A DNA stretch of 44,016 nt from T3SED10-260 sp035363255 (GCA_035363255.1 DAOSES010000020.1:1-44016); one strand, 5' to 3'. Positions 15,764 to 22,928 are shown, counted from the stretch's first letter. Program-made: numbers and translations. The notes: a model not told the origin generated them from the letters alone.

Positions 15764-16376
15764 TTTCTCAAAGCTTTCAGCTCCTTATCTATCGTTTGAG
15801 CAAATTCAGGATAGTGTCAATGAAATAAATTCGAAACTAGAAATATCCACTATTCCTATAGATCCTGAATTAATTTCAGAGAAAATGGGAATTTCAATTG
15901 TTCCAATCAGCCATCTTTTTGAAAAATATTCAGTTGAAGCTTTATTAATTTATAAGAAAAAAGAGATATTAATTGATTTGGGACACTATGAAGATGACAG
16001 GTATTGGTTTAGAAGTAAGTTTTCATTAGCACATGAACTAGGTCATTATGTTTTGCATTCTCAACTATATGAAAAAATTACATTTAGTGAGATTTCTGAT
16101 TGGATTGAATTTCAAAAAGAAACACCTGAACACGTTATTGATCGTCTTGAATTTCATGCAAACGAATTTGCTGGAAGACTGCTTGTTCCATGCAGCGTTC
16201 TAATTAAAGATGTACAACAATGGTTTGATTTGTGTTCCTTTAAATTTGGAAAAAGTAATGAATTAGAGCACTTTGAAGAAGTTGTTCATGCTTTATCAAG
16301 GAAGTTTGAAGTAAGCGCTCAAGTAATTGAAGTTCGCTTAAGGAAGGAGAAAGTTTTAGAAAAATTGCTATCGTGA
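15747..16376 (+). CDS. ImmA/IrrE-like zinc metallopeptidase
   Basis: A 209-residue protein of the M78/COG2856 family. The zinc motif HExxH is present as AHELGHYVLH (His about 96, Glu about 97, His about 100), and the downstream ANEFAGRLLVP supplies the usual third ligand region. Known relatives cleave a partner XRE repressor and so switch on a mobile element or stress response. The partner is very likely the XRE protein just upstream. The sequence is clearly more AT-rich than the housekeeping genes on either side, as are the following genes, consistent with transfer. Confidence 0.88.
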   Translation: MSQKTDFSKLSAPYLSFEQIQDSVNEINSKLEISTIPIDPELISEKMGISIVPISHLFEKYSVEALLIYKKKEILIDLGHYEDDRYWFRSKFSLAHELGHYVLHSQLYEKITFSEISDWIEFQKETPEHVIDRLEFHANEFAGRLLVPCSVLIKDVQQWFDLCSFKFGKSNELEHFEEVVHALSRKFEVSAQVIEVRLRKEKVLEKLLS

Positions 16377-16471
16377 TGACCGTTTTTGTGATCATTTATT
16401 GAACTACCGCTGTCAGTATAATTAAGTACCAAAGGGTGTACTATCCATAAATTAAACATTTTTGCTCTGAA

Positions 16472-16511
16472 TATCTCTGCTGGAGTAAAGAAATTTTTTG
16501 TGGATAAGTGG
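16472..16511 (+). repeat. Direct repeat, copy 2, right of the XRE-ImmA module
   Basis: Matches copy 1 at 15252-15293 with the shared core CTGGAGTAAAGA, a T-run and GGATAAG. The copies are about 1.2 kb apart in the same orientation and enclose only the XRE-ImmA pair. This copy includes a perfect DnaA-box sequence, TGTGGATAA; copy 1 has one change there. Confidence 0.6.
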
Positions 16512-16536
16512 CGAAAATCAAGCAAACCCTAAGTTA

Positions 16537-16562
16537 ACAAAAAAGGGAGCAACTACGCTCCC
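16537..16562 (-). terminator. Rho-independent terminator-like hairpin on the minus strand
   Basis: GGGAGC (16545-16550) and GCTCCC (16557-16562) form a six-base-pair GC-rich stem with a six-base loop. On the minus strand the stem is followed by a run of T (complement of the A-run 16539-16544). No minus-strand protein gene lies upstream of it; a short untranslated transcript from the TATAAT at 16617-16612 would end here. Confidence 0.5.
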
Positions 16563-16714
16563 CGGTGGAATCCTACTTTACAGAACAGGCTGTATTTCAG
16601 ATTCAAAGTTAATTATACTCTTATAAACCTTTAAAAAAAGTAATAAAACTATTAGATTTCAATCCTTTCCTGTTATAATTATATTAGCTTGAAGGGGAGG
16701 TTTTAACTGTTGAA

Positions 16715-17833
16715 ATGAGTGTATCTTTGCAAGGGTTTTACGTTATGCAAAACATAAGGTTTCCAAGATTAAAACTTTTCAATGGCAAGGCATATATCAT
16801 AATGCCACCATATGAAGATTTCACCGGGAAAGATCCAGAATGATACCTCGCTGGAAAACCCTATCAATCAAACCACTTATTTGTATTACCTGTAGACATT
16901 TCTGAGAAGTGCTATCAAGTTAAAATGAACAAGCAAGACTATAATCAACTTAAAGCTGAAATATGTACTTTGGAGGATCTGCTGAAAAGCATTCCAAAAA
17001 CGCATGTAATTGATCGTATAGGGTTGGAAGAACGAAAAAAAGAAATTGAAGAAAAACTTGCATCTGAACCCGCTCCCACTCATAAAACTCCTACCGCAAG
17101 GCTAACTTTTCGAGGTAAGCCTGTAGTAGGCAATTATGGTATTTATGCTGATTTCAGCTCAAAAGCTCTTAATGCTTTCTCAGAATCTGTTGCTACCATA
17201 GCAGCTAATCAGAATTCATCTTTAGGCGAAAGAGGCACCCTTCCAAATCGAGATAACTATCATTTATTGATAACGGGCATTGCTTTGGGTTCCTTTAGAT
17301 TTGAGCTTGAACCTGCAACCGATGGGCAGGCGCTATTTCAGGATACTTCCATAATGGAAGAAGCAATGGAAAGAATTCAATCTATAATGAGAGCTTCGAT
17401 CGGCACTGATGATGAATTGACAGAAGCAATAGCTGATTTGGATAACAGAACAATAGATACTGTAAAATCCTTTTTAAAAGAATTGGCTGACAAGGAAGCT
17501 ATTTGTGCTTTTTCCTACAAAGACAGTTTTTTTCAGTTTGAAAGCCCTGAACAAATACGTCGAAGTGAGAACAGACTTAGCTCAGAAAACATTCTTGAAG
17601 AAAAAAAGACCATTATTGGAGTATTTCTTGGTTTCTTGCCCAATCGAAAATCCTTTGAATTTGAAGTAAGCGAAACAAAGGAGATTATTTTCGGAAAAGT
17701 AAGCAATGAAATGGAAAAACCTGAAGAGATTAATCAAATACTAAACAAAAAGGTAAAAATCTCTACTCTATCACGACGAGCAGGAACCGGAAAACCCCGA
17801 TACACATTAGTTGGGTTTGAGCTGGATGAGTAG
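16715..17833 (+). pseudogene. Uncharacterised protein gene interrupted by an in-frame TGA
   Basis: An ATG at 16715 (GGGGAGG about 14 bases upstream, TATAAT at 16674-16679) opens a frame of 42 codons that ends at TGA 16841-16843. The same frame then continues without any stop to 17833, so the intact gene would encode about 372 residues. The downstream part has its first ATG at 16925 with no good ribosome binding site. The C-terminal 302 residues contain LLKSIPKTHVIDRIGLEERKKEIE, ARLTFRGKPVVG and a beta-rich tail that I associate with a widespread uncharacterised family; I can assign no function. TGA may replace a Trp codon (one-base change from TGG). It lies just after the XRE-ImmA module. Confidence 0.75.
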
Positions 17834-17895
17834 TTAATCGATGATAAAAAGCAGGTTATTCAAGGATATTACAGAGTGAACCTGGATAGCCTGAT

Positions 17896-17916
17896 CCTGA
17901 TTTTTTCAGGTTTTTT
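17896..17916 (+). terminator. Weak terminator after the interrupted gene
   Basis: CCTGA (17896-17900) pairs with TCAGG (17906-17910) around five T residues and is followed by TTTTTT (17911-17916). The stem is short, so its efficiency is doubtful. Confidence 0.4.
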
Positions 17917-18137
17917 ATGAGATCCAACCTGGGATAATGTGTGCGAAAAAGCATATTATTCAAAAGAATAGCTCCACAGCCATACATGATAATATTGTAA
18001 AAGATTTATGCCTACATGCTGAGTTATTCCGACTGCTCTTCATTTCCTCTCCCATGTCCGTAAACGCTACATTGCAGACATGGTAAGTTTAAGCCGTCAT
18101 ATTCGCTATTCCAGCTTCTAATGTTTTTTTGGTTTTT

Positions 18138-18201
18138 TTGCAAAGCAGACTCAAGCAAGTATAATATACACGTAATTTATATAAGTATATACCACTGGTA
18201 T
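18138..18201 (+). promoter_or_regulatory. mazEF promoter with an adjacent palindrome
   Basis: TTGCAA (18138-18143) and TATAAT (18160-18165) are 16 bases apart. Downstream, ATACCA (18189-18194) and TGGTAT (18196-18201) form a perfect 13-base palindrome just before the GGAG ribosome binding site of the antitoxin gene. Autoregulation by the antitoxin or the complex is the usual arrangement for such modules. Confidence 0.55.
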
Positions 18202-18215
18202 GAAATGGAGTAACG

Positions 18216-18503
18216 ATGAAAATCAAACTCACAGCTAGGAATAAAGATGAAAAAGTTAAATACACCATTGTGCTCCCCAAAACGATGCTCTCCGAACTCA
18301 AAGAACTCTCCCAAAACGACCTTATTCCCTCCATCAACCAAGGAATCCAGGGAGCCATCCATACTTTACTGAAAGAAAAGAAAAAAGAACAATACCTCCA
18401 GCAAATGCAGGAAGCAAGCAAAGATAGCGCTTTTCTAAAGAGAACTAATACCACCCAAAGTGCGTTTGAAAATTGTGACGTAGAAATCGATGACTCATGG
18501 TAA
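18216..18503 (+). CDS. Putative MazE-type antitoxin (toxin-antitoxin module)
   Basis: A 95-residue protein. The N-terminal half (KYTIVLPKTMLSELKELSQ) looks like a ribbon-helix-helix DNA-binding strand-helix unit, and the C-terminal half is charged and probably disordered, ending in an acidic CDVEIDDSW that could thread into the toxin. The assignment rests mainly on position: it overlaps a PemK/MazF toxin gene by seven bases and is preceded by a promoter with a palindrome. GGAG lies seven bases before the ATG. Confidence 0.8.
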   Translation: MKIKLTARNKDEKVKYTIVLPKTMLSELKELSQNDLIPSINQGIQGAIHTLLKEKKKEQYLQQMQEASKDSAFLKRTNTTQSAFENCDVEIDDSW

Positions 18504-18841
18504 AGCAATGGGATATCTACTGGTGCCAGTTGGATCCAGGTCTTGGATGCGAGAAAAAAGGTCTCAGGCCTGTACTTGTGGTGTCCAGGAACGCCGTAAA
18601 CAGCTCTCTTTCTATTGTGACCATATTGCCATTTTCATCTGTTAAAAATCAAGATAAAATCTACCCTACCGAGGTTTTTCTACCTGCAAACGTCACAGGT
18701 CTGGAGAAAGATTCGGTAGTGATGATTCACCAAATTCGCACTCTTTCCCAATCTCGCCTGCTAAGAAAAAGCGGATCCCTGGAAGACTCAGACTACAGAG
18801 AATCTATTCTGGCTTCTCTTAGAGAATATTTTGAAGAGTAG
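18497..18841 (+). CDS. mazF: MazF/PemK family mRNA endoribonuclease toxin
   Basis: A 114-residue toxin of the MazF/PemK/Kid fold, which cleaves RNA at short sequence motifs. Family marks are the N-terminal GDIYW-like WDIYWCQLDPGLGCEKKGLRPVLVVS, in which the Arg-Pro-Val-Leu-Val-Val strand holds the catalytic Arg, then TILPFSS and LEKDSVVMIHQIRTLSQSRL with the conserved Gln-Ile-Arg. The length is normal. All expected motifs are present, so it looks intact. Its ATG overlaps the antitoxin stop. Confidence 0.93.
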   Translation: MVKQWDIYWCQLDPGLGCEKKGLRPVLVVSRNAVNSSLSIVTILPFSSVKNQDKIYPTEVFLPANVTGLEKDSVVMIHQIRTLSQSRLLRKSGSLEDSDYRESILASLREYFEE

Positions 18842-18918
18842 TATAAACTTGAAATAGAGAAGTTTCGACTATAATAATATTGAATGTTAAATTAGTCGGA
18901 AAAAGGAGGGATGAATTG

Positions 18919-20139
18919 ATGTATTTTCCCCGGCATGCAGAAAAAACCATCAGAAGCCTTGCTTCAATGTTTCCTGCGGTGTTAATCACTGGCTCTCGCC
19001 AGGTAGGCAAGACCACCCTTCTCGAACACGAGTATCCAGATCTTCCCTTTGTCAGCTTGGATGACCCACAGCAATTACTCCTTGCCAGAGAAGACCCCAA
19101 GCTGTTTTTTCAGTCCAATCCCCCTCCCTTGGTTCTTGATGAAGTGCAATATGCCCCTGAGCTTTTCCCAGTCATCAAGTTGATCTCAGATCGAAAAAAG
19201 ATGAAAGCGCTATTCTTTTTGACAGGTTCTCAGCAGTTTTCTATGATGAAAAAGGTAAGTGAAAGCCTGGTCGGAAGAATAGGAATCATTACTCTAACAG
19301 GTTTATCTTTACGAGAGATCATGCAAGATCCCTTCTCAGAAAGTTTTATCCCAAGTGTTTCTTATCTGGAGCAGAGAAAAGCAAAAAAACAAAAAATTGA
19401 TTATCCTCTGCTTTGGAAGATTATCCATCAAGGCTCTATGCCTGCAATGCATTCCGCTACCATGGATTGGCAATTGTTTTATTCTGCATATGTTAAAACT
19501 TACATTGAACGAGATGTTAGAGATCAAGCTCAGATCAGCAATGAACAGGCCTTTTTAAAGTTCATGACTTCTCTTGCTGCAAGAACCGCTCAGACGTTAA
19601 ATTACACAGCCCTGGCAAATGATGCGGGGATTAGCGTGCCCACTGCCCAACGATGGCTTTCAGTGTTGGTCTCTTCTCATATTGTATATTTGCTTCAACC
19701 TTTCTACACCAATATAACTAAAAGAATGCTCAAAACACCAAAACTTTACTTTCTCGATACTGGTCTGGCAGCCTGGCTGACTCGGTGGTCGTCTCCTGAT
19801 ACCCTGGAGGCAGGAGCGATGGCAGGACCTTTTTTTGAGACCTATGTAGTTAGCGAAATTTTGAAGAGTTTTTATCACCAGGGAATAAGCACCCCTCCTT
19901 TGTATTACTATCGTGATAAAGATGGAGTTGAAATCGATTTATTGATTCACCAGAATGGGGTACTGCACCCTATAGAAATAAAAAAAGCATCCCAGGTTTC
20001 CAAGCGACAGCTTGCAAATTTTACAGTTCTTGAAAAAATGAAAGATATCAAAACGGGTCCAGGTGGAATAGTATGTTTTTACGACGATTTGTTAGCCTTG
20101 GATGATTTAAACCATATCATCCCTGTTGCCTACCTTTAG
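18919..20139 (+). CDS. AAA-type ATPase with DUF4143 (COG1373 family)
   Basis: About 406 residues. Walker A is GSRQVGKTTLLEHEYP (about 24-39), Walker B is PPLVLDEVQYAP, a sensor-like LTGSQQFSM follows, a winged-helix region lies at NYTALANDAGISVPTAQRWLSVL, and the DUF4143 tail has a PD-(D/E)xK-like pattern (DGVEIDLLI ... HPIEIKKA). These ATPases are common in genomic islands and beside toxin-antitoxin genes, but their function is unresolved. Start: ATG at 18919 with AAGGAGGG eight bases upstream. A TATAAT at 18870-18875 and an inverted repeat AAACTT/AAGTTT (18845-18865) probably form its control region. Confidence 0.9.
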   Translation: MYFPRHAEKTIRSLASMFPAVLITGSRQVGKTTLLEHEYPDLPFVSLDDPQQLLLAREDPKLFFQSNPPPLVLDEVQYAPELFPVIKLISDRKKMKALFFLTGSQQFSMMKKVSESLVGRIGIITLTGLSLREIMQDPFSESFIPSVSYLEQRKAKKQKIDYPLLWKIIHQGSMPAMHSATMDWQLFYSAYVKTYIERDVRDQAQISNEQAFLKFMTSLAARTAQTLNYTALANDAGISVPTAQRWLSVLVSSHIVYLLQPFYTNITKRMLKTPKLYFLDTGLAAWLTRWSSPDTLEAGAMAGPFFETYVVSEILKSFYHQGISTPPLYYYRDKDGVEIDLLIHQNGVLHPIEIKKASQVSKRQLANFTVLEKMKDIKTGPGGIVCFYDDLLALDDLNHIIPVAYL

Positions 20140-20178
20140 GGGCTGGATGTATTAATGATGTTCCTGGACATCCTTCCT

Positions 20179-20277
20179 TCTTGCTTATACTTTCCTCATG
20201 ATCTCAGCACTAAAGACCACCAAATCCTCATTCCAAGGCAAAAGGAGGGCGATATCCAAATCGCTGTCTACTTTTTC
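20179..20277 (-). pseudogene. Deletion scar: remnant MntA-HepT fusion downstream of relE
   Basis: This stretch nearly matches three separate pieces of the locus at 22.0-23.0 kb: the 3' end of hepT, an internal piece of mntA and the junction after a relE tail. Read on the minus strand, the frame gives the mntA motif DSDLDIALLLPWNEDL joined in phase to the HepT C-terminus VVFSAEIM..KV and then a stop. It has no start codon and no ribosome binding site. The piece is the product of two internal deletions (see findings). Confidence 0.85.
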
Positions 20278-20525
20278 AAAGTAGTATCATGGCAACCGAT
20301 ATTGCGTAAAACGATGGCTTCACCCACATATTGCCAGGTAAACCGAATGCTTCGGTTGATACGGGATTCAAAAATATACTCCGTCCCTTGCATTTTTTTG
20401 GATTGTAAAGATGGATGCTTTGGATTGTCTACAAAAAGATCAAGCTTTTTACGTATCAGGTTTTTAATTTCAGGAGAAAAGCCAGCAAGTTTTTCTTTGA
20501 ATATTGGAGATACAATCAAGTTCAC
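20268..20525 (-). CDS. RelE/ParE-type toxin
   Basis: An 85-residue toxin-like protein with the RelE/ParE order: an N-terminal strand and helices (SPIFKEKLAGFSPEIKNLIRKKLDLFVDNP), then basic strands with YIFESRINRSIRFTWQYVGEAIVLRNIGCHD. Most RelE members cleave mRNA on the ribosome and ParE members target gyrase; which applies cannot be told from this sequence. It overlaps the antitoxin gene by four bases. Its last codons come from a fusion with mntA-derived sequence, so the final Lys-Lys and stop may not be ancestral; the folded core seems complete. Confidence 0.85.
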   Translation of the reverse strand: MNLIVSPIFKEKLAGFSPEIKNLIRKKLDLFVDNPKHPSLQSKKMQGTEYIFESRINRSIRFTWQYVGEAIVLRNIGCHDTTLKK

Positions 20526-20812
20526 TGTTCATCTAGATCCAGGATTTGGAATAGCTCATTTTTACTCTTTGCCTTCAAGCCTTTCCCATCACTCAGATCC
20601 TTATCTACCTGTTGTTCTTCTTTTTGCCAGGTAGGTTTATAAAACCATGCCTGGTCCCTTGGTATGGTGATGGAAGGGATTAACAATAGAGCACCATCTT
20701 TCTCCTGAATTTCAAAAAAATCCCCCGTTTTAAGATCCAGCTTTTTTACCAAACTGGAGGGAATGGTAATCTGTGAGCGATCCTTTAGTTCACATATCAT
20801 TTTAGTACTCAT
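20522..20812 (-). CDS. AbrB/SpoVT-type antitoxin
   Basis: A 96-residue protein with an N-terminal swapped-hairpin DNA-binding domain (CELKDRSQITIPSSLVKKLDLKTGDFFEIQEKDGALLLIPS) typical of AbrB/MazE antitoxins, then a flexible, charged C-terminal half that probably binds the RelE-like toxin encoded next. A palindrome overlaps its promoter region, so autorepression is likely. The ribosome binding site (AAGAAAGAG) is weak. AbrB-type antitoxins paired with RelE-type toxins are less common than the classical MazEF and RelBE pairings. Confidence 0.87.
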   Translation of the reverse strand: MSTKMICELKDRSQITIPSSLVKKLDLKTGDFFEIQEKDGALLLIPSITIPRDQAWFYKPTWQKEEQQVDKDLSDGKGLKAKSKNELFQILDLDEQ

Positions 20813-20844
20813 AAATACACTCTTTCTTAGTTTATTTAATGAAT

Positions 20845-20872
20845 ATGATATTCAGAATATCAGAAATTGCAA
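20845..20872 (-). promoter_or_regulatory. Promoter and 17-bp palindromic operator of the AbrB-RelE module
   Basis: On the minus strand TTGCAA (20872-20867) and TATCAT (20850-20845) are 16 bases apart. The arms TGATATTC (20846-20853) and GAATATCA (20855-20862) form a perfect palindrome around one base, filling the spacer and part of the -10 element. Binding here would exclude RNA polymerase. Confidence 0.6.
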
Positions 20873-20892
20873 TTTTCTATAGTAAAGGTTTT

Positions 20893-21639
20893 CTATTTTT
20901 TCTCTACCAAATCCTTATAAAACTTTTCAGGATCAATAGTTTTATCTTCTTCCCGTATCTCATAATGCACATGAGGATGAGTTGCGGTACCCGTTGCTCC
21001 CACTAAAGCAATCACCTGACCTCGTTCTACCGTGTCTAATACTTTTACCAACAACTCAGAGCAATGAGCATAAAGCGTTGAATAAACATCAGAGTGTTGA
21101 ATTTTGATCATGCGCCCATAACCACCAGACCATCCAGCTTCTACTACCGTTCCGTTGGCTGTAGCTTTGATTTCAGTACCTTTTGGGGCTGGGATGTCAA
21201 CGCCAGAGTGAAAATCCGAAACTCGGAAGATTGGATGTATTCGCCAACCGAAATTAGCTTCAATCTCACCTACAACTGGATATCCAAAGGGAGTGTTCTT
21301 GTTAATATGATTTTCTTCCAAAGAAAAACTTTTCCATAAAAAAGCAGAAAAGCCCACCAGTACGAAAACTAAAAGCAAACTGACGCTTACGCTCCATCGT
21401 CTTCGTCGGATTTGTTCTTTTTTCAGAGTATAAGATGCATGTTCCAGATCACTTTTTTTGCCGATGCTATCTACTGCTTTGTGAAAAGCCTCTTCTTCGC
21501 TCAGATTTTCATGCTTCATGAGATAATCTATTTCTTCAATTAAATGATCTTCCATTTCGTCCAACTCCTTTTTATGAAAGATGTTTTTACCATTCATCCA
21601 CTTTCGCCACATTGGAACTAAGCTTCTAGTGTCTGGCAT
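20893..21639 (-). CDS. Membrane-anchored M23 metallopeptidase with a HAAS-like N-terminal domain
   Basis: About 248 residues. Residues about 15-65 (HKKELDEMEDHLIEEIDYLMKHENLSEEEAFHKAVDSIGKKSDL) form the helical DUF1700/HAAS-like or permease-prefix pattern often encoded next to PadR regulators. One transmembrane helix follows (SVSLLLVFVLVGFSAFLW), then an extracellular LytM/M23 domain with the zinc motif HSGVD (HxxxD), YSTLYAHCSEL and the final HxH in THPHVHYEIR. It should cut peptidoglycan cross-bridges or act at the wall. Start: ATG at 21639 with GGAGG eight bases upstream, overlapping the padR end by 22 bases. Confidence 0.88.
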   Translation of the reverse strand: MPDTRSLVPMWRKWMNGKNIFHKKELDEMEDHLIEEIDYLMKHENLSEEEAFHKAVDSIGKKSDLEHASYTLKKEQIRRRRWSVSVSLLLVFVLVGFSAFLWKSFSLEENHINKNTPFGYPVVGEIEANFGWRIHPIFRVSDFHSGVDIPAPKGTEIKATANGTVVEAGWSGGYGRMIKIQHSDVYSTLYAHCSELLVKVLDTVERGQVIALVGATGTATHPHVHYEIREEDKTIDPEKFYKDLVEKK

Positions 21640-21971
21640 GTTTGATTCCTCCATGCTTTTTTTAGTGTGATGTCTACAAATTTCCACTCATCCATTGATT
21701 TTTCAAGCGCATTAATACCCTTTTCTGTAATACGGTAATACTTACGTTTCCTGCCTGAACTGACTTTTTCCCAATAAGATGAAATCAACTTTTCGCTTTC
21801 CAGCTTGTGAAGCACTGGGTAAATCAAACCATCCGACCAGCACCATTGACCCTCGCTCAGAAGTTTGACGATTTGCAGAATTTGATAACCATAATTTTCC
21901 CCCGCGCAAAGGATACTCAGGATAAGCATACGAGAGGTTGCAGCCACTAAATCTTTCGATATCCCTTTCAT
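21618..21971 (-). CDS. PadR family transcriptional regulator
   Basis: A 117-residue PadR winged-helix protein: MLILSILCAGENYGYQILQIV in the first helices, then WCWSDGLIYPVLHKLESEKLISSYWE (recognition helix and wing) and GRKRKYYRITEKG. Start: ATG at 21971 with GGGAGG seven bases upstream. It is coupled to the M23 membrane peptidase gene. PadR proteins usually repress their own operon in response to a ligand or cell-envelope stress; an inverted repeat at 22015-22033 is a candidate site. Confidence 0.92.
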   Translation of the reverse strand: MKGISKDLVAATSRMLILSILCAGENYGYQILQIVKLLSEGQWCWSDGLIYPVLHKLESEKLISSYWEKVSSGRKRKYYRITEKGINALEKSMDEWKFVDITLKKAWRNQTCQTLEA

Positions 21972-22014
21972 ATATTGCCTCCCAAACATAAACAAAGAAT
22001 ACCTAATACTTTGA

Positions 22015-22033
22015 TACATTGTAATGTTATGTA
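22015..22033. promoter_or_regulatory. Candidate PadR operator
   Basis: TACAT (22015-22019) and ATGTA (22029-22033) are inverted around nine bases, about 45 bases upstream of the padR start; ACATT/AATGT nest inside. PadR sites are typically built from ATGT/ACAT half-sites, so the match is suggestive but short. Confidence 0.4.
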
Positions 22034-22096
22034 AGAAGAATGCAAGAACCAGTTATATGAAAAAATTCCGAGAGGCACTAAAGAAAGAACTCTTGC

Positions 22097-22510
22097 TTAT
22101 ACTTTACTCATGATCTCAGCACTAAAGACCACCAGATCTTCCAGGAGGTTTTCTTCAATAAGTTTTTTCATGAGTTTTAAATCCAAATCCTGATAGGCAT
22201 GAACTAATATGTTTCGAAAGCCCACCATTTTGCATAGTTTATCTGCGGAAGCTTTGTCGATCAAGCCTGCTTCAAAAAGCAAGACGAAACTGTCTCTGCT
22301 GGAAGATGGCAAGCCCAGCTTTTTTTCTTTGATGGTAATATTGGCAATATCAATCGCCAATTCACAAGCCCTTTGAAGGTTGATCGCTATAGCATCCTGT
22401 TTTAAAAAATCTTCTTCGAAGGATAAGTTTGAAGTTTGAGAAAAATAGGCTTTGACTTGCTTGATACAGCGCTCCAAGCGTGCTTTTTTTTCAATTATGA
22501 TCTCATGCAT
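22097..22510 (-). CDS. hepT: HepT-like HEPN ribonuclease toxin
   Basis: About 137 residues, all-helical HEPN domain. The catalytic RX4-6HXY motif is intact as RNILVHAY (Arg about 99, His about 104, Tyr about 106). Family members are RNases kept inactive by the MntA nucleotidyltransferase, which adds AMP to the tyrosine of this motif. The mntA gene lies immediately upstream and overlaps by eight bases. Start: ATG at 22510 (MHEIII); an upstream in-frame ATG at 22561 lies within mntA. The 3' end is repeated, with few changes, in the scar at 20.2 kb. Confidence 0.9.
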   Translation of the reverse strand: MHEIIIEKKARLERCIKQVKAYFSQTSNLSFEEDFLKQDAIAINLQRACELAIDIANITIKEKKLGLPSSSRDSFVLLFEAGLIDKASADKLCKMVGFRNILVHAYQDLDLKLMKKLIEENLLEDLVVFSAEIMSKV

Positions 22511-22928
22511 GATAAAATCTCCCGCTTTGCATGGCTTCGCTGATAATATCTTTGCGCTCATCGGAAAGGATCTGATAAGATTTCATAATCATCACTTCAT
22601 AACGGTCAGCTTCCAGCGATGAGTTTGCATATAAGCGTTTGCCCTTCATAATGGCTTCTTTTTGCAGAATGATACCTACTTTTCGGAGAGAAATCAAGTC
22701 AATTTTTTTGGAAAAGGTCTCAGCGAGGTCGATTGTCAACAAATCTCTTGCTTCAAAATCCAGATCTTCATTCCAAGGTAAAAGGAGGGCGATATCCAAA
22801 TCGCTATCTGCTTTTTCGAAGGGTCCATCGGTGGAGCCATAAAGATATATTGCAAGAATAGAAGGAACATGCTTTAAACATATTGACACTATTTGCTCAT
22901 TTCTTTTTTTCGCACAAAAAGTATCCAT
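22503..22928 (-). CDS. mntA: MntA-type nucleotidyltransferase antitoxin
   Basis: A 141-residue minimal nucleotidyltransferase. The active-site motif G-S-X10-D-X-D is present (Gly 31, Ser 32, Asp 43, Asp 45; YLYGSTDGP...SDLDIALL), and a third acidic residue probably lies in KIDLISL. In characterised systems MntA AMPylates HepT and so neutralises it. The gene has no ribosome binding site: a TATAAT -10 element ends only six bases before the ATG, so the message is probably leaderless. It is coupled to hepT. Confidence 0.9.
   Translation of the reverse strand: MDTFCAKKRNEQIVSICLKHVPSILAIYLYGSTDGPFEKADSDLDIALLLPWNEDLDFEARDLLTIDLAETFSKKIDLISLRKVGIILQKEAIMKGKRLYANSSLEADRYEVMIMKSYQILSDERKDIISEAMQSGRFYHA

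Larger units (their letters stand above)
16377..16714. other. Gene-free 338-base stretch after immA-like gene
   Basis: No convincing reading frame. It holds the second copy of the direct repeat (16472-16511), a DnaA-box match (TGTGGATAA, 16499-16507), a minus-strand terminator-like hairpin (16537-16562), a minus-strand TATAAT (16617-16612) and a plus-strand TATAAT (16674-16679) that probably serves the following broken gene. Confidence 0.6.
17834..18215. other. Gene-free 382-base stretch before mazE
   Basis: No supported gene. It holds a weak terminator-like hairpin at 17896-17916 (CCTGA/TCAGG with a T-run) after the broken gene, an inverted repeat with arms CCATGTC (18052-18058) and GACATGG (18077-18083), and the mazEF promoter and operator region near 18138-18201. 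Confidence 0.6.

Noticed and set aside
15252..16511. The flanking repeat as a CRISPR array or as insertion-sequence ends
   Set aside because: There are only two copies, 1.2 kb apart and in direct orientation, with no spacers and no transposase between them.
16841..16843. TGA as a selenocysteine codon
   Set aside because: No redox motif surrounds it and no clear hairpin follows immediately; a Trp-to-stop mutation is simpler.
18089..18508. 139-codon minus-strand frame over mazE
   Set aside because: It is antisense to the antitoxin; its hydrophobic appearance comes from reading a Lys/Glu-rich helix backwards.
20155..20634. 159-codon plus-strand frame over relE and the scar
   Set aside because: It lies antisense to the AbrB-RelE genes, has no ribosome binding site and no recognisable motif; the minus-strand genes explain the region.
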